Shown piece after piece: positions 37,239 to 48,053 of a stretch of DNA of 64,000 nt. The stretch is taken from contig JACDQD010000103.1 of the NCBI GenBank assembly GCA_019843655.1, positions 3,286,001 to 3,350,000 of the forward strand, written 5' to 3'. Position 1 is the first letter of the stretch. The number at the start of each line of letters is the position of its first letter. The notes beneath the pieces were generated by a model. That model did no database searches. It saw only the letters and a list, made by a program, of their open reading frames with translations, and had not been told where the DNA came from. The translations under genes were made by a program, and so were the position numbers. Origin of the DNA: Lethocerus indicus (lineage: Eukaryota > Arthropoda > Insecta > Hemiptera > Belostomatidae).

Positions 37239-40200
37239 AATACGAAATTGATTTGAGCTAACTGGTGCTAACAGCGCACTACCGATGATGGTATGAAGGT
37301 GATACATCGGACAAGCGAAAGGAATCGGTGCTAATTTTGGGATTGTGGACATTAATCACGGCAAGAAAGTATTTAACATTTCTATGCCGGGATAACTGTA
37401 ACAAGTTCCGTATATTATATAATTGTTTAAAAAAATATATATTTAGTATTTATATATTGTGTGTATAAATACAGATAGCAAGAGTAATCTATTTACACCC
37501 CCAAATAGGTATATTCAATCAAGCTTTAGTAAAGCGCACTTATTGCGCGAATTGTTCCATTGATATGGCCGCAATGGGCTTTCATATTTCGATATGATTC
37601 TTATTAATGAATTGCACCATCGAATCGAGCAGGCGGCGGGGGCGGCGAATGGCGGGTGAAACGTCTCTCCCGTGGGTGAAAGCGGGCACCTGAAACTCAT
37701 CCAACGGATCCAATTAAAGAACCGTCCCTCGAAATCGTGGCCCGACTTTCTTCTGGAGTCGTTTTCGGAGCCTGGGCCAAACCGTAAAGCATGTTGCCCG
37801 CTCGGCAATGGCCGCCGCTAAAGCGACATCACTTTCAGTCGCCACACGAACGAGGTCTGACGTAACGCGCCCACTTCTTCGCCCGGAGGAGAACTGGTAA
37901 CGCGGTCCACTTTCCAGGAGCTTAGAAATGTTTCCTGATTCCAGACTACGGGCTTAAGACTGACGCTATTTTTGAGTCATAATAGAGACAATGGTCTATT
38001 CTATTTGGTTCCTCTTTTGTACCCTTATTGCACAACACAATTATGAAAATTAATCTAATATATGAAATTAATAATAGTCTAGTTATGTGCGGTCTACTTT
38101 AACTGCCTTTCGATAATTCAATTCGTATACCCATTAGTCTGCCATTAATGGATAATGGGTAAAGGTTTTTTATTGATCGAATCGCTGAATCGAGATTTAG
38201 ACTGCGCCGTGACCGTTCCTAAAACGCCGGCGAAATTCTTGCGCTCGAGAGCCTCTCGGGTCTTCTTCTTTTGGTATCGGTGACTTAAGAGAGCATTCCA
38301 CCGATAGGACACAAACGACTTTCCGATAGAGCCGATACGCCCTAATTGACGTTCCGATGGGGCCATTGGGTAACTCCTTTTTTTTTGCGATGTTTCCCAC
38401 CGGCGTAAACGGACGCATGAGCGGCTTCCAAGATATTAAATCCGCTTCCTGTTTGTCGCGGCCTGTTTAATTACTTTTTAAAATGTGCATAAATTGAGCG
38501 AAGAGCAAGCTTGATCCCGGGTTTTTACGTTGGCGGAATGCCGAACCGCCGTGTTTTGTACTCGCCCCGAAGTACCGCGGCGGAATTGGTTTTCCGTGTT
38601 GTGCGCCAGGACCGAGATTTAAAACAAGAAATGGAGGGTCGCTGAATTTCATCCTTTTTTTCTTTTTTTCCAATCGGCATTTCCGAATTCGAACTTCGGA
38701 CAGGACAACAATTAAAGGCGGGATATTAATAGCCGGTGGTGCGGAGCCATCTGCATAATTACCTGCGGGATGAGATTGTTTTTTGCACGGGCAAATTGAG
38801 CGGTTGCGAAGAGCGCCCTCCACCTCCAGTTTCCATTTTCCGATGGGCCTAGCGGCCGGTTCAAAGGGAGGTGACGCCAACCCTATAATTTATCCGAGGC
38901 CGTTTACCTTTTTTAAACACCTGCAAAAATACGGAGGAATTTCAATTAAAACATTGAATGCATTCTGCTCCCAGTCAAAGTCAACGTCATGCGATAAATA
39001 TTAATTCCCTTCGAAGTATCAGTCCCGTTATAATATATCAGTCTTATTACGTCATATCCTTCTTTTTTGCATTCATTTTTTCACTGCACTATCGCTTCAT
39101 TATTAATAGCGTTAGTAGGTTTTTATATAAAAATTTAATATTTTAATGGCGCAAAAAGGAAATTTTAATCTCAATATAAATTCATCTGCACTGCAGAATC
39201 ATGTATTTCTGAATGAATCGAGGAATTAGATCCATAGAAAAAATAGAAATACAAGTCTTCGAGGTATCTTTTAGTAGTTGATGAAAATGGGAGAGGTTTG
39301 GAATATTACCCGATTTTCTGTTTTCAATTATTGTTTCTTCCGGAACAATAACGAGGGCTGAAACATGCAGTAAAGTACGGAATGATATTCTCAGGGAGAG
39401 AAAAAGGGGAAGAACAGACGAGGAAAGGGAGCAATTCCCTGATGTTAACACTCTGTATTTAGTTCTGCGGAATGAATGCCAGCAAAATTTACATACGGGT
39501 CACGGAGGGCGGTCCATTCCGCGACAAGTTTTTTTCATGTTCGACGGTGGAACTATTAGCGATTAACGGTAGCAAGAAGGGGTATCGGTCCGCGAGCTTC
39601 GGGGCAAGAAATCATCCGTTCAAACTTATAATTAACCGTTAGATGCGGTGAAAGACTGGGGAGAAGGGGAGCGGCCACCGGCCGGCCCTCTAAGCCATAA
39701 AACATATTCGGTGCCTTGAGTCGCCTCTCATTTGCTTCATGAAATACCTTATTTCGTACTTTTTACCTTACATTCCTCTTTGGCCGCCCTCCTTCTAGTT
39801 TCAGATAATGCGGTGGGGTCCGTTCGAAATTTCTCCTCGTTAAACGCTCTCCGGGATGACAACTTTCCATTTTTAAGGCGCGTCCAGGTTCGCGGCTTGC
39901 GCGCTCGCTCCCGCGGCATAGCATCGCGGCGACCTCTCGACCCCGGTCCGTCCAGTCCCAAACCACTCTTGCATTTTCGTCTTAACTTTTATAATCGGTA
40001 ACTTTGAAATTGTAAACCCACCGATTTCATAAACATTTAAGGGTAGTAAACAGTTTATTTGGACAAACCCTTCTTTTCAGGGTAAGATGTTGGAAATAAA
40101 GTGTTGAAGATTTGCCTGCCAGACATTTAGAACATCATTGTAGCAGTAATAAGAAATAATATTCGTTGTAACTCTTGATGTTATATAAAGTGGAATTTAA

Positions 40201-41334
40201 AATAAAACATTTACTCATCTCACCCTGGGCAAGTGTTTTTCGATACTAACACATTCCTTTCGTTGACCGATACTTATACGCGGAAAAATATATACACTAG
40301 TTATTATCATTTTAATTCCTCGTACTATTATATAATTCAATACTATTATTACAAATATAAGGTACCGAAGCTAGGAGTGGGAGTAAAGTTGGTATGACGT
40401 AATGATTGTGAGTGGGGTCAGTTTGTTCTTCCTGTACTCAACAGTACCCCGACCCGCTCTCTTTCCAACATTAACAATCGAGAGTCCACGTTCAATTTCC
40501 CGTCTCGTCAGATAAACGCAGGAGCAATTGTGAGAACCATTTTTGGTATTTTACAAGAAGGAGAGCGCGATTTATCATTTTAAGCATGTCCACTTCAATG
40601 AATTCTTTAAAACAATGCGTTTGGGAACACATATTTATTTTGGTCCTTTATGGACGCCATACTTTGCCGACGTTTCTAGAACTTATTATTTCCATTTATT
40701 TTGCTATCAATTATATTGTTTTCACAATGACGTGGAGTAGAAAAACAATATATTGTCAAAATAAATGGTCGTGTGCAATATTTTATTAACATCAGTTTCC
40801 ACTTAGCTCTTGAGAATTCTGATTATTATTACCTTATCCCATGGAAGCAGATATTGCAGCGAGGGTTGTGTTGGGGCCTGCTTATCCGCCTCTTCGAGAT
40901 GCCCCTCGAAGAGCTAAGAAATATAAATTAATGGTGGTCGGAAGCGGCACTCGGTTTATGGTAAAGCCGGAGAGGCCGGTACATCCTCCGTCGTACATCC
41001 AACTTTGGGGTGGGAGTTGAATTATACATGGCCGCGTTGAGGCGCTCGGCCCGACTGTGATCCACCGATTACCGGCTGTGGATTTATGGATTCGGCAAAG
41101 AGTATTTATGGGCGCGCTTTTCCAACAAAAAGGTCCGGCTGACGTACGGCAAAATAATATGAAATGACAAGAAACGGTTTGCGGAACAGCGGACCGAGTC
41201 CGGGAGTCGTTTATTTCTCTCACCCCACTGTGGAAAAAGCACGCGCGGAGAAACGAATCGAAAAAATAAAACTTCTATGTGTTCGGCGAATGTGATATTA
41301 AGTTATTAATATGTGATATTATGCTGTTAAAATG
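36972..41334. other. Intergenic, no supported gene
   Basis: This holds a TA microsatellite and several GC-richer patches (37.6-37.9, 38.2-38.9 and 39.6-40.0 kb) with chance ORFs. At 39,739 an ATG after a CCATAAAA box opens a 19-codon hydrophobic frame, but it has no donor and no continuation. Confidence 0.5.
37178..37234. repeat. (TA)n microsatellite
   Basis: This is a TA run of about 57 bases, the longest in the window. Confidence 0.95.
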
Positions 41335-41818
41335 TTAAGTACATTTCCGCACCACACTCAGGGGGGCGCTAGTTTATGGGTGCAAGTGCACCCAACGAAC
41401 TTTAGTTAAGTACATTTCCGCACCAGACTCAGTGGGACGCTAGTTAATCGGTGGAAGTGCTCCCAATGAACTTTAGTTAAGTACATTTCCGCACCACCCT
41501 TAAGGGGCGCTAGTTTATCGGTGCAAGTGCACCCAACGAACTTTAGTTAAGTACATTTCCGCACCACCCTCAGGGGGCGCTAGTTTATCGGTGCAAGTGC
41601 ACCCAACGAACTTTAGTTAAGTACATTTCCGCACCACCCTCAGGGGCGCTAGTTTATCGGTGCAAGTGCACCCAACGAACTTTAGTTAAGTAGTTATTAC
41701 ATTTCCGCACCAGACTCAGTGGGGCGCTAGTTAATCGGTGGAAGTGCTCCCAAGGAACTCTAGTTAAGTATATTTCCGCACCACCCTCAGGGGGCGCTAG
41801 TTTAGGGGAGCGCCCCCC
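41335..41818 (-). repeat. Tandem array of the 70-bp repeat, inverted (array 3)
   Basis: About seven units of the 70-bp family are on the minus strand. One unit carries an 8-bp insertion (around 41,692) and two share diverged variants (TTAATCGGTGGAAGTGCTCC). The right edge reads GGGGGCGCT, AGTTTAGGGG, AGCGCCCCC, the same boundary hairpin as elsewhere, here complete with 9-bp arms. Confidence 0.96.
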
Positions 41819-43947
41819 TGAGTGCTATTCCGGGATTTTTCCTAAACTTGGAAACCGCCTGAGCGTGTGTTGTCTACTTCCGACGTTTCGGAACTCTTAC
41901 CGCTACCGTCATCTGGGTCCGACTCGATATTCTAACACTTCAACTGAAGTGTTAAACTAACTTCATTCTCTACGTTTTCAACGAAAGGATGGAGGTATTT
42001 TCAATTCTGCGAGAACGGTCGGACGGCATTCCGAATCGAAGCGGGAGACAGATTTGGCGCGGGCGATGCAAACAATTTAAAACAAAATAAAATGCCCCGG
42101 AACAGAATCCGATTTATAAGAATAACCGGTTTTTATCCTCTGCACCCTCCTGAAGCCTTCGAACATTTCTAACCGGGTGTCCATTTATTCTCCCGGAGAT
42201 CAATGCTATTACGATGCGGTGAATGGTATTCGGTCGGAAATGCCAGAAACCTGGTCATAAATCGAATTATCTAAAATTTCCGGAGTGGAGGTTGTTGCAG
42301 CTTTATGACTGAATACTTATCTGTCATCGGGCGTTATTACTGTAGGTTGGAATACCTCTGGAATTAAGAAAGAAAAATTAACTTTATTATTCTATAAAAA
42401 ATATTTATATATATCGTAGTACTGGATTTTTACAAAAATATTTATATATAATATCATTTCCTGTATTTCCTGATATGGAATGGAACTGGATATTTCTCGA
42501 TGGTTGTTTCGCAAATTTCTTTTCATAGTTTCCTCATGAATATATATTTAATTTTCTAACATTTTCTAAGTGCAGCTTGTGGTAATCATTGTTTGTAAAT
42601 ATTTTTTCTAAAATTAGTTATAAATTATTATTAATTAAACTTATAATTGAATTAAAAAATATTCCGGGTTAAAAACCCGTACACATTATTATGCATTATA
42701 TTATACTACATTCAAGTATAGTTGGACGAAGTGAATGGGTAAGGGACTAGAGAATCCGAGTCGTTTGGGTCATTTCAACAGTGGAGTGAACGAATGAAGT
42801 GCTAGCTGAACAATGGTCCGTAAGTCAGAAGCTGATTCGGAACCTTCTCTTTTGTCGAGTCACCAAATATTTTTTAAGACTGGACTTTCTCCGCGACAAC
42901 GAAGCTTTCTGGGGGAGAAATGGAGGGACGATTGCTTTCTTTAAAAAAAGAAAGTAGCCGATTTTGTCAATAATTCAGATTTTAATATCAATAGAAAGGT
43001 GTTTCAATTTTGGATATCCACAGATTTTGCTGTATCTAACGGATGATAGTCATTTTTACATATTATAAAAAGTAATTTTCTCAGTTAGTATATTTATGAA
43101 AGAATGTCTTCATTGGTTTTCCGTATTTGATGATTCTCCGATTTCTTGGGCACGACATTTTCAAGGTTTTCAACGAAAATTACAATTTAAACTCCAAAAA
43201 TCGAATAAAAATCTCCCGTCATGAAAACGTTAGAAGACTACACCCAAACGAGTTTAAATGAGGGTCGGTTTTATCGTTTTCTGACGAGTGCTTTTGCCGG
43301 CCGCGGGCAAGAAATTGGCCGGTACCGTTAGACGCATCAGTGGATCGGTGCGAACGTTCCACGGGTTTTTCTAAATCGGTGACCGAAAGAAATGGAAATT
43401 TTAATTGGACAAAAAGGAAACAACGTACTGTCGCAAAAACCGAGTTGTCGGCTGAGAACCAACCAACTGCCCACTGCATTCGATTGGCTACGTGACAGAA
43501 CGGGGTTCGCGTGCATCGTTAGCCAGCCTTTAATTTAAGCCCCGGGAATGGACAGGTAGATTCACACTTATGGCATGATTCCCAATCGCATCTAATTTAA
43601 ATGTGCGAATGGAAAAGCGTGTCAATTTTTGGGATTTTTACAGAACGGTTGAATTCAAAATATTCAAAAAATATATTGCGGAAACACTTGTCTATCTCAC
43701 TCATGTCTTTCAGTCAACTGCCGACAAATATAATTTATTATTATATATTTCTTTGTATTACTTTTCTTTTCTTAGAACTAGGTTTTATTTGCTTATGTCA
43801 GCAGAAAATTGTTTTCATTCCTGGACAGATTTCGATGGAATTATGACAGCAATTAACAAACGTTGACTGTAGATAGTGATTATTGCAGATTACAGAGTAG
43901 CTCCTTCACGATTTATTTAACAGACGGACAGTCGCTTGCGGGCACTT

Positions 43948-44004
43948 CCGTCAGCACTCTTTTGCATATGGGCATAAATAATTGGACGCAAAACGTTATC
44001 GGCG
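43948..44004 (+). repeat. 57-bp module, copy A
   Basis: It aligns without gaps to copies at 44566-44622 and 46259-46315. The shared core is GGGCATAAATAAT, followed by a conserved segment ending TTATCGGCG in this copy. Weaker similarity continues about 40 bp upstream. Confidence 0.75.
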
Positions 44005-44565
44005 TCGTCCTATTACAATTTGCCTCAATATATTATAATTGCTAACGAGAGCGCAAATTCCTCGTATAATATGAAGTGTCGTGTCTAAAACTTCTGATGG
44101 ACACGTCCTGTAATTAGCAACGTGTGAACAATTTAAATTCCTGCGTAATTAATACATCTAACTGAAGAATAAAACTCTTGATATAAAGTCCACAAGAATG
44201 TCTTCTCTTTCTTAATTTTTAAAGGTATTTCCTTCCTTTCTGAGTACTGGAACACTTACAAACGAAAAATATCGCACGTATGGAATCTTTTTTTGCTATA
44301 AAGGGAACGCTTGAATCCTTTTCAGTTTCTTACAAAGAAATACAGAGAAATTAATTTTAATATTATAAATTAAAATATAAAATTTTAAAATTAATAATAA
44401 AAATATAATTTAGAGATGATTTCATTGAATCCCTCAAATTGTTTGGTACAAACTTTTACCAGTTATTATAGACAGAGTTTTCTCAATTTATATCGCGAAA
44501 AAATGGCTGTCTTACCCGTTCGTGATTTATTCACCAGGAATACTGTGCCTGAGGTTCGGCCACTT

Positions 44566-44622
44566 GCGTCGATCCTGTTTAGAATGCGGACATAAATAAT
44601 CCAGAATAAATTGCTATTTGCG
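44566..44622 (+). repeat. 57-bp module, copy B
   Basis: It starts GCGTC, has the core GGACATAAATAAT and ends CTATTTGCG. It aligns without gaps with the other two copies. Confidence 0.75.
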
Positions 44623-44952
44623 TCGACGAATCATGTTTTTAGGGTCCGGTAGAGGAGCCTAATTGCCGGTCTGTATACCACATAATGTCAAGCGATCAGC
44701 ATTAATGATGCGTGCCGTGTATTCATTAATTTCACCATATTGCTTGTAATTTTTTCCCGTAATTTTTTCGTTATATGTATGAAGTGAGGTAATGTGAATT
44801 GACGTACGCTGCTGATTTGAACAACTCTTTTTCATAAAAAACTGTTTCTTTCGGGCGTGTTCGACTAAACCTCTCTGACAGCAATTCGTCATGGGTCAAG
44901 GGCTCTTATGTCGCTTCAGTGTACTGAAGAAGATATAACTTGGTTGTTTATA

Positions 44953-45310
44953 ATACCTGTTTTGTGGCCTGCGAGGGGTTCGAATACCGTAGATCGTGTG
45001 ATTCTGTCTCCTCCCGCTGATTTGGTCTTTTGCTAAACCGGTTTCGGCTGCCCCATCTTCAGTTCGGTGTTAGTCACTTGGGATGTTTTTTGGGCATCCT
45101 CACTGCACTGTCACTTGTACTGTGGTGGTCGTTTGTTAATATATATGTGTCTTGTTATTGTGTTTTTGGGGGATGTTGTTTGTCTTATTTGGGTTTGGAG
45201 GGATTTTGTTAATCGGTTTAAGTCTTTGTCGGATTATCAGTCAAATATATATTTGATCACACAACTGGTCACGACTATTAGGTTTTGACTTCCAAATATA
45301 TGACAGGAAA
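44953..45310 (+). mobile_element. Foldback/MITE-like element, left part
   Basis: The left end starts ATACCTGTTTTGTGG. It continues through a marker block (CTGTCTCCTCCCGCTGATTT, then GGTCTTTTGCTAAACCGG) into an internal segment with TCAAATATATATTTGATCAC. The end sequence recurs inverted at 46,052-46,119. The internal segment recurs as its reverse complement at 52,655-52,800. No transposase frame is present, so it is non-autonomous. The superfamily is not determined. Confidence 0.7.
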
Positions 45311-45392
45311 TATATCTGGTATTGTGTATTTACAATCATAAACGTTTTACTGTTGATCCAAAATTTATTGAAAAAAATTTATTTTTAGTAAT

Positions 45393-45563
45393 CTAGTTAA
45401 TCGGTGCTAATGCTCCCAACGAATTTTAGTTAAGTACATTTCCGCACCACCCTCAGGGGGCGCTACTTTAGGGGACCGCCCCCATGAGCTGATTTCCAGC
45501 GCCCCCTGAGGGTGGTGTGGAAATGTATTTAACGAAAGTTCTTCTTGTGCCGATAAACTAGCG
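45393..45563. repeat. Two diverged 70-bp units arranged head to head
   Basis: A minus-strand unit (45393-45478, containing TTAAGTACATTTCCGCACCA) meets a plus-strand unit (from about 45,498, containing GCGCCCCCTGAGGGTGGTG). They meet at a GGGGGCGCT boundary motif. The pair lies between the two foldback segments. Confidence 0.85.
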
Positions 45564-45613
45564 TGTACGAGGCAAGTGAAGCTCGTGTGTTCGATCCCCA
45601 TCTCAGGCACGCT
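45559..45613 (+). mobile_element. tRNA-like (SINE) fragment
   Basis: The segment contains GTGTTCGATCCCCATCTCAG, which matches the tRNA T-arm/B-box pattern GTTCGANNCC. Read on the minus strand it gives the EMGIEHTSFTCLVHAS-type peptide commonly produced by tRNA-derived SINEs. No full tRNA fold or anticodon arm is visible, so it is a fragment and not a functional tRNA gene. Confidence 0.5.
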
Positions 45614-45857
45614 TTTTCCTTCAATTGCTAACATGAATATCTTACTAACAGTGCAGTGATTCATGTACCTCGAGAACGATGGCCTAGGTCCGGGCATGCT
45701 GTGAATACGAACGGGGATAAACGGTCGCTGGCGAAGTCGAATATCATGGTCGAATGTCGGCTATCATTGTGCTGGTTATCATACAGAATACAAAGTCAAA
45801 CTGGCATACCTGTGTTGTGAAGAAGGTAACTGAAATTGAGGTCTACCAAATTTGAAG

Positions 45858-46136
45858 ATGAACAAAATTGTAGGTTCGTGATGTTTCTGTCTCCTCTCGC
45901 TGGTTTGGTCTTTTGCTAGACCGGTTTCGGCTGCTCGCCATCTTCAGTAGCGGTGTTAGTCACTGTTAGCACTTTGGATGTTTTTTGGGCATCCTCACTG
46001 CACTGTCACTTTCACATGTATTGTGTTCACAGTACATATGGAAGTGACAGGAGCGAGAGGAGACAGAAACATCACGAACCTACAGTATTCCAACCCCTCG
46101 CAGACCACAAAACAGGTATATTAAATGAACAAAATT
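45858..46136. mobile_element. Foldback element with perfect 32-bp inverted repeats
   Basis: Positions 45870-45901 and 46052-46083 are exact reverse complements (they begin GTAGGTTCGTGATGTTTCTG). An inner inverted pair GTCACTT/AAGTGAC nests inside. The right side continues to 46119 with the family terminus (CCACAAAACAGGTAT). The whole is flanked by the 12-bp direct repeat ATGAACAAAATT at 45858-45869 and 46125-46136, a possible target-site duplication. Confidence 0.75.
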
Positions 46137-46258
46137 CTTACTCAACGATTGTAGTTTAAACAGACCAATTGATCTTAACTTATCAAAAATTCTTCAATCG
46201 AAACATTCCATGTTTATATAATGATGTTTATGAGTACAGTAGTCGTTGCCCGGCAGAT

Positions 46259-46315
46259 CCGTCGGTTCGTTTTAGCATACGGGCATAAATAATCGTGGCC
46301 AAATTGTTATTGGCG
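46259..46315 (+). repeat. 57-bp module, copy C
   Basis: It starts CCGTC, has the core GGGCATAAATAAT and ends TTATTGGCG. It aligns without gaps to the copies at 43,948 and 44,566. Confidence 0.75.
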
Positions 46316-47650
46316 AGTTAGAATTATGATTTCAAAGTACTACGCGGAAAGCTAATTGCGAGGGAGGCGTACGGGGCGTGGGCACGGCCGGAGGGCTACG
46401 ATTCGCCCGATCGATTTATTAAGGCCCGATACTTCTTATTCTGATCCTTTTTTCGCGGACGGGAAAAAAAGAAAACCGGCGAAGCCTCCGGTGAATTCGG
46501 AATTTGCATAGGGCCGGGTCGGCGTGGACGTTGAAATATCGGCCTAGGCCGGCTCGTGGGCCACCGGCCCCGGAACCCGTTTTACCGACGGTCACCCGCT
46601 CGAAAATTGGCCCGTTTAAATAAACAAAAAAAATTATCCAGCCGCTTCTCATTCCCCTCCGTATTTCGGAGGCCGGTAATAAATACGCCCGACACGTCCC
46701 CCTACCCCACCAAAAGCAGTATAATAATAAAGAGCCGAAAAATATCCCGTTAGACGAATTAAATATAAGATCGTTGGCCCGTGTTTGGAAGTCACCCCTC
46801 CTACCGCTCATTTTTTAGCAACCATAAACCATTACGTTTGACGTTCCTGAAAAATAGCCCCAATCCGTAAAAAAAACCGCTCCGGAACCCGAATGCGGAA
46901 AATATCATTCGGTTTTATGATACGAATTCTAATAGGCCGTTGACACCTTTCAAACCGTACGGACTACTTTTTTTTATAACGTAGTTTCATGGGTTTCATT
47001 CTACTGTAATTAAATGGATTGGAGCGCTAGTCACTCTTCCTATATTCTGTCACATACTTTGTGACATAAATTTATATTTCGTGTTACATTGTAGGGTAAA
47101 TACTGGCATTTTACATCAAGTTCAAGGTGTCCGACTCGCCGTCTTTTTCTTCGCAGATGTTTTATTTCCCGTTTTGTCCTAGACCGATCGTGGCCGCTTT
47201 CCGACCAGTCCGCGGTCACTCGGCTAATTTTAACGAAGCCTCGCATTTCGAATAGGATCAAATTCGAGATCCAATTAAGATCGCCGAGCAAGGCCGGAAC
47301 TGTGTACGGACCAGAACGAGTTTACAATCTGATCGTGGCCCCTAACGACCGCCCGTATTGGCAATTTCCAGCTTTGAGTCCAATTGATATGGCCCGTACG
47401 ATTGGTGTTATTGGTACTGTCTGTAATTGATATTGCTGGCCCGAAGGGACGGCCGAGCTGGAATCAATTTGAAAACTTTGGCTACCTTCGCCGTATACTT
47501 TTAGCATAACTGCAAATTTGATACCAAGGACGGATTTACAGATATACCATTGAACCTGGGAGTGTCGCAACTTTTATCAAGTCCATGTATTAAATCGTTA
47601 TTTAATTGTTGGGAATACCTGGTTCGTGATCTCGGAGATTTTGGAATGTA

Positions 47651-47754
47651 GTATTTTTCTCGTTCTTCTGTCTCCTCTCGCTTGTTTGGTCTAGCAAATT
47701 TGGTATTGCAAAAGAGCAAACCAGCGAGAGCAGAGAGAAGAGCGAGAAAAGTAC
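47651..47754. mobile_element. Small foldback hairpin of the same MITE-like family
   Basis: The left arm (47651-47692, containing CTGTCTCCTCTCGCTTGTTT) and right arm (47712-47754, containing ACCAGCGAGAGCAGAGAGAA) are imperfect reverse complements over about 40 bp with a 20-bp loop. The left arm is the marker block of the larger foldback elements at 45 and 46 kb. Confidence 0.7.
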
Positions 47755-48016
47755 AATATTTAATTAAGTATCTTTATTTATCCACAATTTGATTGCTCTA
47801 TAAGAAAGTAGCGTGGCCGCCTAAAATGATATAAAGACAGGTGTGCTTTATTCGCAGATGTTTGTTTAATGTTTTTCATCACGTCCTGTCTGATTTAGTT
47901 CTTTGGCAGCCTTCATAATTGTAATCGTGATCGTACGCCCGGATCAGAAACCGCTGGCCGTACACCCTGTTCGCTTGGTTAAGTATAAGCGAATTTTTAT
48001 TCACATCACTCCTGCG

Positions 48017-48020
<4 letters not shown>

Positions 48021-48050
<30 letters not shown>
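48021..48050. repeat. (CT)n microsatellite
   Basis: This is an uninterrupted CT run of about 30 bases. Confidence 0.95.

Positions 48051-48053
<3 letters not shown>

Larger units (their letters stand above)
41819..44952. other. Intergenic with palindrome and two copies of a 57-bp module
   Basis: No gene is supported. A perfect 22-bp palindrome (10-bp arms) lies at 41933-41954. Two of the three copies of the 57-bp module are at 43948 and 44566. ORFs at 43.6-43.9 kb are AT-rich and not protein-like. Confidence 0.5.

Noticed and set aside
39739..39798. ATG after a CCATAAAA box opening MKYLISYFLPYIPLW, like a cuticular first exon
   Set aside because: It stops after 19 codons, has no usable donor, and no domain exon follows within the next 17 kb.
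46419..46811. 130-codon minus-strand ORF
   Set aside because: GC-rich patch, composition unlike a folded protein, and competing ORF on the other strand.
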